Source: Notamacropus eugenii
Taxonomy: Eukaryota > Chordata > Mammalia > Diprotodontia > Macropodidae
Length of the DNA stretch: 64,000 bases
Assembly: GCF_028372415.1 (NCBI RefSeq)
Contig: NC_092875.1
Span: 408,037,239-408,101,238 of the forward strand
Direction: 5' to 3'
The notes below the pieces were generated by a model. That model ran no database searches. It was given only the letters and a program-made list of their open reading frames with translations, and was not told the origin of the DNA. The stretch's first letter is position 1, and every line of letters starts with the position of its first letter. Positions 1 to 10,300 of the stretch are shown in pieces. The position numbers were made by a program, and so were the translations under genes.

Positions 1-1256
1 ATGGAAAATTATGTCAAAATTGGTTGCCCAGAGAAGTTCATCAAAATTGTACATCAATTTCATGATGGCATGTTGGCCCGGGTTCTGGATAGTGGACAAT
101 GTTCTCACACCTTCCCAGTCACCAGTGGAATGAAACTGGGCTGTGTACTTCCTCCCATGCTTTTTAGCCAGATGTTTTCAGTCATGCTGTCAAATACTTT
201 CATTGAGGGTAAACATGGCATCAAGGTCAGCTAACGCACTGATGGTAAACTCTTCAATTTGTAAAGACTACAAATCAGGACCAAAGAGCAGGGAGTGTTG
301 GTGCATGATTTTTTGTTTGTTGATGATTGTGCACTCAATGCAGCCTCTGAAGCTGAGAGGATTCTCTGCTACTTGTGCTAATTTTGACCTAACAATTAAC
401 ACTAAGAAAACACAGGTGCTCTGTCAGCTACCACCGCACCATCCATACATGGAACCATCAGTTACAGCAAATGGAAAACTTTTGAATTCTGTGGATTAGT
501 TCACTTACCTTGGTAGTGTACTTTCCAGGGACATACACATTGATAATGAGGTGGATGCACGCATTGCCAGAACTAACTTAGTGTTTGAGAGAATCCAAAG
601 GAAAGTAGGGGAGAGAAGAGGTATTAGACTGACTACCAAACTGAAGGTCTACAGAGCTGTTGTGCTGACCTCATCGTTGTATACCTGTATCAGTCTGCCA
701 GCACCATGCCAGGAAACTGAATCACTTCCATTTGAATTGTCTTAGAAAGATTCTGAAGATCACCTGGCAGGATAAGGTACCAGATACTGAAGTCCTTGCT
801 CAAACTAAACCGCCAAGCATTCAAACTGTACTTTGGAAAGCACAACTCCGATGGGCTGGCCATGTTGTTCGAATGCAAAATGTATGCTTGCCAAAGACTA
901 TTTTATGGAGAATTCACATGGGGCAGGCAATCACATGGTAGTCAGAAGAAGTGATACAGGGACACTCTCAAGGTCTCTCTCAGCAACTTTGGAACTGATC
1001 ATGGCATGCCCACATCAGAAAAGGTGCTATGCTCGATATGCAAAGCAGAATTGAAATAGCTCAAGGGAAATGCAGGATGGGCAAATTTAGAGTTTCTATC
1101 CCAAATGTTCACATGGAATATTTGTGCCCAATCTGTGGTAGAGCATTCCGAACTCATATTGGTCTGATCAGCCACCACCAGACACATTAAAACTTGACAT
1201 TATCACAGTGATGTCGTTTCGGTCATCTTCAAGAATGAAGGACAACAACCAACCAA
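1..1256 (+). pseudogene. 3' half of a dead non-LTR retrotransposon (LINE): RT, C-terminal region, zinc finger and 3' end
   Basis: This is the reverse-transcriptase and C-terminal part of a LINE polyprotein, cut at its 5' side by the window edge. Frame 1 opens with a palm region containing FPVTSGMKLGCVL and continues to the catalytic box F-V-D-D at 316-327. Reading then shifts to frame 2 (motif NTKKTQVL, then KLKVYRAVVLTSSLYT near 640-680) and to frame 3 (motif QLRWAGHVVRM near 845-880). At 1125-1187 a C2H2 finger (CPIC...H-x3-H) precedes the TAA stop at 1188-1190. A short 3' UTR ends in an ACCAACC-type tail. There are several stops and at least two frameshifts, so it is inactive. The exact clade is not certain; RTE-like or another BovB-unrelated LINE is likely. 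The endonuclease part would lie upstream of the window. Confidence 0.85.
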
Positions 1257-2491
1257 CCCCACTTGACCCCATTTTTAGTTAGTATAGAAAGTTTATAAGT
1301 AGCTAGTATAACGTAACAAAGGCAGGAAGTAATTTTGCAAAAGAGAACCTAAAAGTCACTCACAGACTATCCCATGGATCAAAGGAGTATTCTGGTTACT
1401 TGCCAGAGTGTATCATATGTTAATTAAAAATCATATCCTGAGACTACATACTAAATCAGGGGAAGCTAACGAAACCTTGTCATTAGGGCATTTCGGTCCT
1501 GCTAACTGCCCAATGTTCTGTAAGTCTTAGATAAGCTCCAGACATCCACAGTGAGACCAGCAGAACACAAAATGTTGCTAATAATTTTGAGATGCTATGG
1601 ATATGTTAATGAACTAACCCAAAGATGGTTTTGTTTAGAGTTAATCTATCTTCCAGCAAAACTTCATAAAAATGAGACCACAAACGCCTTCCCCCTGAGT
1701 ACTCTTTCATCTCCTAAGCTTCCAGAGAGGTTAACTGACTTTCCCATACACTCTCAGAAAAACAGCTAGATCTAACCCAGTCCTTTTGACTCCAAATATA
1801 GTAATCTTTCTACTGTACTAAGCTTCTTTGGAAGACCAATTGCTCAGTAATGTAAATTTATTGATTTGATGTTGGAGTTAGTTCTCAATGATTTTTTAAA
1901 AATACATAGACATTTCTTCTCTACTATTGGATTACAAAAACCTCTCATTTTCAATTTGAAGAATTCATACCATCAAGAACGTAATGGCATCTAATAGAAG
2001 GCAAAAAAAAAATCTTATAGAAAACAGATTTTTTTAACCACAGTTACATTCAATTTATTATTAGAAGCATCAGATTTATTTTGTAAGGTAAAATAAATTA
2101 AAGTACATTCCATGTGTCTACTAATATAAAGCATGCTTTATTAACAGTCCAGAACTCTGCTCAGCAGGATGATTGGTTCAGGAGAAAGGCAAAAAACTTA
2201 GATACTCCAAAGAAAGTGGATGGTTGTTTGCTTCATATGGTCATGGTATACTGGAATATTCCTTTCCTGAAAACATAAATCTCTGCAGTCTGGGAGCTTT
2301 CTCAGTTTCAGTGAACTTAAACGCTGTGGTAGGCACTCAAACATTTTGTTTCTTGTAGCCAAGCCAACAAGAAAGCAAAAATTAAGGATGATTCAGAAAA
2401 GTTGAGACCTAGTGGCTTCCATGCTGATTTGTACTGTGTTTATTTGAAACAACCAATTATAGTTGGAGATGGTGAGTTTCCTTGTGATATA
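1257..2491. other. No recognisable feature
   Basis: AT-rich sequence without a convincing coding frame, RNA gene or repeat that I recognise. Short frames near 1551-1769 and 2173-2358 lack any known motif. Confidence 0.6.
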
Positions 2492-2632
2492 GAGAGGTCT
2501 TCATCCCTGAAAGCATTCAAGCAGGGACTAGATGATTAACTATAAGGAATGTTGAGGGAGGATTCTTGGTAGGAGGTTGAACTAGTTAAGCGTGAGGGTC
2601 TTTCAAACCCTAAGGTCACAGTGCAGGAACAA
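2492..2632 (+). repeat. L3/CR1 LINE 3' end fragment
   Basis: The sequence follows the typical 3' end of L3/CR1 elements: GCATTCAAGCAGGGACTAGA, then a degenerate 'ttggaactagatgacct...aggtcccttccaac' ending (here TTGAACTAGTT...GGTC). Orientation is plus. It is strongly diverged. Confidence 0.6.
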
Positions 2633-2749
2633 CCAACTTATTTTCATTCAACTCCAAGAGAACACCACACATACAAAACCACTCATTTTTTCAAATCCAA
2701 ATACAATATTTAATGGGTGCACATTAAAATAGCTCTTCACTAAAAAAAA

Positions 2750-2816
2750 AAAAAGCAAATGCCCACCAATTGGGGTATGATTTAAGAAACTGTGGCATAT
2801 AAGTACAACGGAATCC
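2750..2816 (+). repeat. Small L1 3' fragment
   Basis: CCAATTGGGGTATGATTTAA followed by 'aactgtggcatataa' and 'ggaat' resembles the conserved 3' region of marsupial L1 elements. The same region is seen in the opposite orientation near 4430-4510. Confidence 0.4.
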
Positions 2817-2844
2817 TGCGTCAGACGTTTACTGCCTATGAATT

Positions 2845-3000
2845 TCACTTCTTGGTCTGCCTCAGTTTCCTCTTCTGACAAGTGAAGATCATAGCAGCAC
2901 CTACCTCCCAAGGTGTCTGTGAGGATAAAATGAGATATTTGCAAAGCATTTTGCAAACCATAGAGTTCTATATAAATGTTAACTATTGCTCCTGTTATCA
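2845..3000 (+). repeat. MIR SINE fragment
   Basis: Core and 3' half of a MIR: GCCTCAGTTTCCTC, 'cacctacctcccaaggt', GTGAGGATAAAATGAGATA, then 'ttgcaaagcattttgcaaacc' and 'tataaatgttaac'. The tRNA-like head is missing. Confidence 0.75.
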
Positions 3001-3221
3001 TCATATTACTGGTCCTTTAAAAAGTGGTGAACATGAAGAATACAGAGAAGCATGGAAGACTTAAATGAAGCGAATCAAAGTGAAGCAAGCAGGACCAGGA
3101 AACAAGATACACATTGACTATAACAATAAAGAACAACAAAGACCAAATTCCAACTCAATGATGAGTAATGACAATGATCAAGTTTGTCTCTAGAGGGGAA
3201 AAACTTCACTTCCCTCCCCTT

Positions 3222-3352
3222 CTTGTCTTCTCCCGTTAGACTGTAGTCTCTTTGAAGGCAGGGACTGTCTTCTTTCTTATTTGTATCCCCAAACACTTAG
3301 CCCAGTACCCAGCATGTCACAGGAGTTTAGTAAAGGTTTATTGACTCACTGA
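3222..3352 (+). repeat. L2 LINE 3' end
   Basis: Typical L2 terminal sequence: 'ttagactgtagtctctttgaaggcagggactgtctt' type text, 'cccaaacacttagcccagtacc', and 'agtaaaggtttattga'. Plus orientation, diverged. Confidence 0.7.
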
Positions 3353-3533
3353 CAGGCCCCCAAACAACTGTTGGAGCCTATAAATGTCAGAGCACTGAGG
3401 GTATGCATGGGTAGAGGGAATGTTCTAACCAGTAGCCCCCTATAGCAATGAAATGTTAGATTAGAAAAAAGAAAGTAAAATCATGACTTATTTAACTGCT
3501 TAAAGCTTCATTTTCAGCTTTATTTTCATCTTT

Positions 3534-3812
3534 AGAGGCAGCTGGTACCCAGTAGATAGAGCAATGGGCCTAGAATCAGGAAGAATTGAGTTGAAATTCA
3601 GGCCCAGAAATACTTACTAGTTGTTTGACCTGGGCAAATCATTTAACCTTTGTTTGCCTCAATTTCTTGAGTTGTAAAATGAGAGCAATAATATCACCTA
3701 CTCCCCAGGGTTGTTGTGAGCACGGAATAAAATAATATTTGTAAAAAACAAGCACTTTGCATAGCACCTGGAAAGTAGTAGGCACTTAATAAATGTTTAT
3801 TGCTGCTTTCCC
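3534..3812 (+). repeat. Full-length MIR-type CORE-SINE
   Basis: A nearly complete element. It has a tRNA-like head (GGCAGCTGGTACCCAGTAGA and a B-box-like GAGTTGAAATTC), a CORE (ACTTACTAGTTGTTTGACC...TGGGCAAATCA), GTAAAATGAGAGCAATAAT, and an L2-like tail (GCACTTAATAAATGTTTATTG). Confidence 0.8.
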
Positions 3813-3924
3813 CTTCATCTGAGAGCATATATTCCTCTTAGTATTGAATTCAGGATATGGAGTTTTGACTTTCAGTTTTCATGTAGTTTTTTAAAGAAAA
3901 ATGGCATCAGATACTGGACAAGCT

Positions 3925-5205
3925 TTTTTAATTTAATTTTTACTTTTTTAATTTATGGAATAAAACAAGCATTTCCATAACGTAGTATAATAAAAAAGAT
4001 AATTGCACATGAAACTTGCAAATGTGCAATGCCCAACTTGCTATTCTTTTCAAATACACAATAAAATTATATGTAAATTTCCTTTTTTTCCTCCCCCCCT
4101 TCCAAGAGACGGCTACTATTAGACACAAATAGGTATGTGTGTCCACATCCACATACACACACATATATGTATATATGTCTATATGTCAAATTATTCTATA
4201 CGTACCTCTGTTTGTCAGTTCTTCCTCTGGACACAGATAGTGTCTTTCATCATATGTCCTTTATAGTTAATTTGGATATTTACAATAGACAAAATAACTT
4301 ATTTGCTCAAAGTTGTTCTTGAAACAATGTTGCTGTTACTGTATACAATGTTCTCTTCATTCTGCTCATTTCTCCCTTCATTATTTCATGCAAGTCTTTC
4401 TATATATTTTCTAAGATCACTGAGCTCATTATTTCTTATAGCATAGTAGTATTCCATCACAACCATATACCACAACTTGTTCAGCCATTCCCCAATTGAC
4501 AGGCATCCCCTCAATTTCCAGTTCTTTGCCACTACAAAGAGAGCCACTATAAATATATAGAACATACAGTGGTATTGCTGGGTCAAAGAGTATAGGCAGT
4601 TTGACAACTCTTTGGGCATAATTCTAGATTGTTCTCCCAAATGACTGGATTAGTTCACAATTCCACCAACATGAAGTGTTCCAGTTTTTCCATCTCCCCT
4701 CCAGCATTTGTTGATTTCTCCTTCAATCATGTTAGCCAGTCTGGCAGGTATAAGATAATATCTCAAGGTTGTTTAATTTGTATTTCTTTAATCAATAATA
4801 ATTTAGAGCATTTTTTCATATGACAATAAAATGTTTTGATTTCTTCATTAGAAATCTGCATGTTCATATCTTTTGATCATTTATCAATTGGGGAATAACT
4901 CATATTCTTATAGATTGGACAAAGTTCTTTAAATATTTGAGATCTGAGACTTTTATCTGAGACGCTGGCTATAAATTTTTCCTTTCTACTTTTCTACTGA
5001 TCTTGACTACATTTGTTTATTTGAACAAAACCTTTCTAATTTAATGTAATCAAATCTGTCCATTTTACATCTAACCTTGCTTCCTATCTCTTATTTATTC
5101 ATAAATTGTTTGCCCATCCATAAGTCTGATAAGCAATATCCTCCATGTTCTTCTAATTTCCTGGACTATATGTCTAGGCCATGTATCCATTCTGACCTTT
5201 GCCAA
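3925..5205 (-). repeat. L1 LINE 3' region, antisense, 5'-truncated
   Basis: This matches marsupial-type L1 3' sequence read on the minus strand. It starts at the left with a T-rich stretch (the A-tail) and 'tggaataaaacaagcatttccat'. It then carries 'catagtagtattccatcac', 'attccccaattgacaggcat', 'ttgctgggtcaaagagtat', 'gttcacaattccaccaac', 'ctccagcatttgttg' and 'gtctggcaggtataagataa'. Similar text on the minus strand is found at 18.1-19.3 kb. No intact coding frame survives. A CA/TA-rich microsatellite lies inside at about 4130-4195. Confidence 0.8.
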
Positions 5206-6072
5206 GAACAACCTAACACGCAACAACACTCAACTGAATTGACTCATGCCTGCCCAACAACAAAAATCATTTTAAAACAAACCAAAAGAAAGAAATTATA
5301 CAAATCTACCAGATCCTTCAGTGCTTCCAATGATCAAGTCACAGATATTTAGCATTCTTCATTCCAAACTAAGGTATATTCTTTGCTGTGACAAATGAAC
5401 GCTAATATAAAATGATTTTCTATGAAAGGCAAGATTCAAGACACTTATAAACACTGTTAAGAAGTGATGACTACCTGGATACTTTAATGGATACATCATT
5501 TATTGATGTGGATATGATACATATGTGACTTCTTGTTCATAAACCTCCCAAATGAATGGGAGGCCCCCTATCATTCTCTTAATGTCGGCATTTTTATCTG
5601 TTGTCTCTTCTTCTCCCTATATGACTGACCCATTTCCTTTCCTGGTTCTATGTTTCTCCTCAATAATATCTTTCGTTCTCTTCCCAAATGCCAATGTATC
5701 AATGTGCTACAACCTACTCAGACTTTTTTCCATCTTCTCTATTTGGTTTGTTATAACTTTTGAGTCTTTCAAAAGTGTGATGTACAATGCCATGTAGCAT
5801 CGCCATAAGAATAACAGCAAAAGATGGGCATAGCCATATGCCATCACTTAAAACAACTGCACAATTTCCCAAATGTAAACCAGTCTGATCTTTTCCTCCT
5901 ACTCATATCTGGAAATAATGATATTTTAAAAACGAAATAGTATCCTGATTCTCCCATGTAAGACACATGGGGTAAAAGAATGTGCCCTCAAGTACTATGA
6001 GGAGTCTTAAATTTTAATTTATTTGTATTCTGAACTTAACAAATATTTTTAAAATGGCATTTCCATATACAC
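5206..6072. other. No recognisable feature
   Basis: AT-rich sequence with no motif I can identify. Frames at 5077-5352 and 5552-5797 have no family signature; the first begins inside the antisense L1. Confidence 0.55.
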
Positions 6073-6328
6073 AGGCAGCTAGGTGGCACAATGAATAAAG
6101 TGCTGGGCTGAGAATCAGTAAGACTCATTTTCATGAGTTTAATCCAGCCTCAGATACTTAGTAGCTGTGTGACCTTGGGCAAGTTACTTAACCCAGTTTG
6201 CCTCAATTCCTTGTCTGTAAAATGAACTGGAGAAACAAATAGTAACCACTCCAGTATCTTTGCCAAGAAAACCTCAAATAGGGTCACAAAGAGTCAGACA
6301 TGACTGAAATGACTGAAGAAAAAGAATC
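6073..6328 (+). repeat. BovB-tailed CORE-SINE (WSINE1/RTESINE type), copy 1
   Basis: Head GGCAGCTAGGTGGCACAATG with A-box, B-box-like 'gagtttaatcc', CORE 'tagctgtgtgaccttgggcaag', then the BovB-like tail 'ccactccagtatctttgcc' and GGGTCACAAAGAGTCAGACA followed by 'tgactgaaatgactga'. Nearly full length. Confidence 0.9.
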
Positions 6329-6695
6329 AGGACTTCTCTCTGGTTTCTTTGACAATTTAATTCATTTTATCTTTTCACCAGCTATCTTTCCCCAAATTCA
6401 TATACCAGCTGCATGACGCATTTCCAGTATCTGGGTTTGTGTCTGTGAAAAGTTACACCATTTAGTACATGAAGTACCGAGAGTTTCCTGTCTGACTGGC
6501 TATTTTCTAGGAATCTGCATACTTGGTAATGAGTAGGTTTAGTTGGAAAATCAAATCTCACCCTGCTTCTAGGCTCCTTAGATCCTTAAAAAGGGAAACC
6601 TCAGCAGTGGCTGGGGGTGGGGGTAGAGGCTATTTCAAGGGAGGATAAAGCAAAGAAAAAGTCTTATAAAAAAAAAGTTTTATAGGATAGTTTTA
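6329..6695. other. No recognisable feature
   Basis: Unassigned sequence; a G-rich stretch (ctgggggtgggggtag) lies near 6610. Confidence 0.5.
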
Positions 6696-7060
6696 AATTT
6701 GGTAAAGTGCTTTATACTAATTATGTTACTTGAACCTCACAACAACCCTGAGAGGTAGGATTTGGTGGGGGAGGGAGGCATAAGGAGGGTATCAGAACAT
6801 TGGTACAGGGAACTCCCATATGAAGAAATTCCATCTACCAATTAAAATTACTTGCTTTGCAAATTACGGTCTTAAAGGGTTACCTTTCCCCCAGGATCCT
6901 GCCACCACACTCCTCTCCCCATCCTCTGAAATGGAGTCTCAAAGGGCTAAGCGACTTATCCAAGGGTGATGTAGCTATCAAGGGACTGAGTCAGGATTCA
7001 ATCCCTAGTCTCTCCTAACTCCAGGGACAGGCCTCTTTCTCCTATGAGATGAGCATTCTG
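6696..7060 (-). repeat. MIR-type SINE, antisense, diverged
   Basis: The minus-strand order of a MIR-type element is visible. 'gtaaagtgctttatactaat' and 'cctcacaacaaccctgagaggtagg' come first. Further on are 'gagtctcaaagggctaagcgacttatcc' and 'gactgagtcaggattcaatccc', the inverted B-box region. About 100 bp between them is diverged or inserted. Confidence 0.6.
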
Positions 7061-7337
7061 GAATTCTGACAGTCATATTTAAAACACTAAATGGAAATCA
7101 TGGTAAATATCCTTCTGGAAGCATGAAATCCTAACTAAATAAATGAATTTTTGGAAATGTTAACGTTATTCTTATAATGAAATAGTTTAATATGTGGAGA
7201 CCAGAGGAGGTTTTCCTTGTGCTGTAATGGTGGTGTTTTCATCTTTTTTGAATTCTTTGAAATACACGTTTTATATTGCCCTAACTGCTAGGGTAGGGTT
7301 TTGCCCTGAGAAGTTTTGCAGTTAGTAACAACTATAG

Positions 7338-7515
7338 CTCATTTTATGTAGCATTTTAAAGTTTATAAACCACTTGTTTTAACTTTAGCATTTTTTAATG
7401 TCCATTTTACAGATGGCAAAACTGAGACTCAGAGAGGTTTGATGACTTGACCAAGGCCATACTGCTCGAACACACATCTTCTGACTCTCAGAACATTCAT
7501 TACATTGCCTTCGCC
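7338..7515 (-). repeat. MIR-type SINE, antisense
   Basis: 'cattttacagatggcaaaactgagactcagagaggttt' followed by 'gacttgaccaaggccatac' is the inverted CORE of a MIR. The 3'-end side ('ttaaagtttataaacca') lies to the left. Confidence 0.65.
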
Positions 7516-7794
7516 CTTCAGCAAGAGGTCTATTGTTTAAAAGAATCATGGACTCTATTTCTTGATACTCAGTGTGATGATTATATTTTCACTCTTCTTG
7601 GGTTTCAGAGGAATCAAATTCTTCTCACGTCACAAAGTGAATTATTCTGAGTTTCTTTTGTTGGAAAAAATGTATTCTTGTTTTTAATGGGGTTTTTTCT
7701 CTATTTTTTTCACGGAAAACACAAAATACCAACACGAATTGCATCATCTTTCTCAAGCTCTCTGCTGCTTTGATACTATGACTAGTCAGTGGGT

Positions 7795-8105
7795 CAGTAA
7801 ACATTCATTAGGTGCTTACTATACACCAGGCATTGCGCTGAGCCCTGGGAATGACAAAGAAAGACAAAGAGCTCACAGTCTAATGGTAGAGACGATATAT
7901 AAACAACCATGTACAAACAAGCTGCGTACAAGGTAAGTTGGAAGCCCTTAACAGAGGGAGGGAAGAGTCTGGAATTAAGGAGTATTAAGAAAGGCTTCTC
8001 ATAGAAGGTGGGATCTTAGCTGGGACTTAAAGGAAGCCTGGGAGCCTGGAGGCAGAGATGAGGAAGAACATCATTGCAGGCCTGGAGGACAGTCAGAGAA
8101 AGTGA
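7795..8105 (+). repeat. Ancient mammalian interspersed repeat, 5' part (class not assigned)
   Basis: Begins with 'cattcattaggtgcttactatacaccaggcattg', then 'gagctcacagtctaatgg', 'acaaacaagctgcgtacaagg', 'aaggcttctcatagaaggtggg' and 'ttagctgggacttaaaggaagcc'. The same order is shared by the copy at 8604-9845 and by shorter copies elsewhere in the window. I cannot name the family. Confidence 0.6.
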
Positions 8106-8575
8106 CTGCTGTGTCCTCAGGATTCCCTCCTCTCCCTTTGCTTCTGTGACCCAGCTCTCTTCTGGTTTTTCACCTACCTGCTGAACTGTTCCTTCTCAGT
8201 CCCGTTTGCTGGACCTTCCAGGGATGAGATAATATTTGTAAAGCACGTAGCACAGTCAGTGTCTGACACATAGTAGGCTTACTAAATACCTGTTTCCTTC
8301 CCTCTCACTAAAGTATGTATGTTCTGGAATCTCTTCTTTACAGAAGCTCTCTTAGAGATCTTACAGCTCCCAGGAGTTCACTGATCCTCTCTCTGCAGAT
8401 TACCACCAAATCTACCTCTCCATTCCAAAGTTCCCTCCTGAAATTCTGATCTTGTATTACCAACTAATTGCTGGCTACCTCCATTTAAACATCCAGTAAA
8501 CTTCTGAAACTCATGTCCAAAATGGAACTCATTAAATTCCCCCAATACTTATTTTTTCTTTATCTCTTATCAGCG
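8106..8575 (+). repeat. L2 LINE fragments with a MIR/L2 3' end between them
   Basis: 'ctcttctggtttttcacctacctg' and 'ttctcagtcccgtttgctgg' match L2 ORF2 text. 8225-8305 is a MIR/L2 tail ('gtaaagcacgtagcaca', 'cacatagtaggctt'). From 8340, 'ctacctctccattcc' through 'ctcatgtccaaaatggaactcatt' matches the L2 region just downstream of the RT catalytic box. Confidence 0.6.
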
Positions 8576-8603
8576 ATAAAGCTATCCACTTCTGTTGTTA
8601 GAA

Positions 8604-8651
8604 CCAGTTAATCAGCAAGTGTTTACTAAGAGCCTACTATGTGCCAGGCAA
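8604..8651 (+). repeat. Ancient interspersed repeat, 5' edge of interrupted copy
   Basis: 'atcagcaagtgtttactaagagcctactatgtgccaggca' is the start of the same family as 7795. The element is interrupted here by the TATC array and a SINE, and resumes near 9178. Confidence 0.55.
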
Positions 8652-8663
8652 ATATCTATCTGC

Positions 8664-8725
<62 letters not shown>

Positions 8726-8727
8726 GC

Positions 8728-8761
<34 letters not shown>

Positions 8762-8779
8762 GCCTATCTATCTATCTGC

Positions 8780-8853
<74 letters not shown>

Positions 8854-8943
8854 GCCTATCTATCTATCTGCCTATCTATCTATCTGCCTATCTATCTATT
8901 TATTTATCTATCTCTCTATCTAACTACCTATCTACCTATCTCT
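8652..8943 (+). repeat. (TATC)n microsatellite with TGCC variant units
   Basis: About 290 bp of tetranucleotide TATC. TGCC variants start at 8661, 8725, 8761, 8777, 8853, 8869 and 8885, all in register (spacings are multiples of 4). The last 40 bp are degenerate. All three plus frames stay open, giving Ile/Tyr/Leu/Ser repeats, so these frames are not genes. Confidence 0.97.
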
Positions 8944-9177
8944 AGGCCTAGAGGGGGCTCAGTGGAGAGAGCACTGAGCCTGGAGTCAGGAAGACCTGAG
9001 CTCCAGTTTAGCCCTGGACGCTCACTAGCTGTGTGACCCTGGGCAAGCCACTTAACCTATGTTTGCCTTAATCCACTGGAGAAAGAAATGGCAAACCACT
9101 GCAGCATATTTGCTAAGACAACCTTATACAAGGTCATGAAGAATCAGACACTATTAAATGGCCATACAACAAAAAAC
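8944..9177 (+). repeat. BovB-tailed CORE-SINE, copy 2
   Basis: 'gctcagtggagagagcactgagcctggagtcaggaagacctgag', then 'ctagctgtgtgaccctgggcaagcc', 'ggcaaaccactgcag' and 'aaggtcatgaagaatcagacac'. The first bases of the head are lost at the junction with the microsatellite. Confidence 0.85.
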
Positions 9178-9845
9178 TTATAAATATGTATATATGTGGA
9201 AAGTTATATTAAACTGAGCTTTGAAGGAAACCAGGGATTCTGAGAGTTAGAGGTAAAGATACAGTACATTTCAATATGGGAAAGAGCCAGAGCAAAGGCA
9301 TAGAGATGGGAGATGGGGTGCCATGTATGAGGAACATTAAAAAGGTGAGTTTAACTGGACTGCAGTAGTCATGAGGGGGAGTAATGTTTAATAAATCTAG
9401 ATTTTTAAATGCCAGGCAGGACTTTATGTTTTCTCCTAAGGTAACAGGGAGTTACTGAACTTTATTGAGTCACAGGACAGAAGGATGGGTGCATGGGAGT
9501 CAGACCTGCACCTTAGGAGAGTCACTTTGACAGTTTTGTGTTGTATAGACAAAGGAGAAATATGAGGTGGATGCTAGCGAAGTAGTCCAAGAGAGAGGTT
9601 CTAAAGGCCTAAGCTAGGGTGATGGCTGTGTGGGAGAAGAAGAGGGGGCAGATAGCAGAGAGGTTGGTGTGGAGATAGAAAGTACCATCCAGGGTCTGGA
9701 TTTCATGTATGTAAGCCATCACTCACCCAGTGAGATGGAGGAGTTAAGGATGGTACCGTGGCTATGAACCTGGATGACTGGAAGGAGGATGGTGGCCTCA
9801 AGAGAAATGGAGAAGTTTTGGAAAAGAGTGGGTTAGGATCATCCG
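9178..9845 (+). repeat. Ancient interspersed repeat, internal and 3' part of interrupted copy
   Basis: Recognisable blocks: 'atgaggaacattaaaaaggtgag', 'gtaacagggagttactgaactttattgagt', 'gtcagacctgcaccttaggagagtcactttg', 'gcgaagtagtccaagagagagg', 'atgaacctggatgactggaaggagg'. This order is typical of a long ancient repeat shared among mammals; I cannot assign its class. It joins the 8604-8651 edge across the TATC array and SINE. Confidence 0.55.
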
Positions 9846-9999
9846 AGTTTCATTACTTTAGATACAAGCTGACCTTAAATGATAGATGACAGAATCCAAA
9901 TCCAAAGTGATCTTGACAAATCGTAACCATGGGCTCAAATCAACAAGATGAAATTCAAAGTTAAAGTTCTACACTCAAAGACTTAATTAATCAATAAAT

Positions 10000-10110
10000 T
10001 AGCAGATAATTATTAGGCATTTACTATGCACCAAGCACTCTGCTAAGCACTGTTCATACAACTCAAAAGCAATAGTAGCCCCTCTCTTCAAGGCTACTAG
10101 AGGCATTCTG
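10000..10110 (+). repeat. Ancient interspersed repeat, short 5' piece
   Basis: 'ttattaggcatttactatgcaccaagcactctgctaagcactg' matches the family start; only about 100 bp remain. Confidence 0.5.
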
Positions 10111-10184
10111 GGGTAGCAATTCATATGACAAGGAACCAGCAGATTGGAATTATCCACCTGATGAAATAGTGAATTCTCTGTTAT

Positions 10185-10300
10185 TAGAAATATTCAAGGA
10201 GAGACTAGTTGACTACTTACTAGGGATACAGTAAAGAGATTCCCGCATTAAGTGGGAGATTGGACCAGGTGGTTCTGGAGCTGGAAGAATGGAATTGGAA
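10185..10300 (+). repeat. L3/CR1 LINE 3' fragment
   Basis: 'tattcaaggagagactagttgactacttactagggatac' and 'ggaccaggtggttctggag' follow the L3/CR1 terminal pattern ('ttcaagcagaggctggatg...'). Confidence 0.5.

Noticed and set aside
1..234. Open frame at the left edge as a host gene exon
   Set aside because: The protein text is a LINE RT palm region continuing into F-V-D-D in the same frame; it is a retrotransposon remnant.
8595..9036. Three overlapping plus frames of 94-131 codons rich in Ile/Tyr/Leu/Ser
   Set aside because: They are the three readings of the TATC microsatellite; low complexity with no start context or conservation signal.
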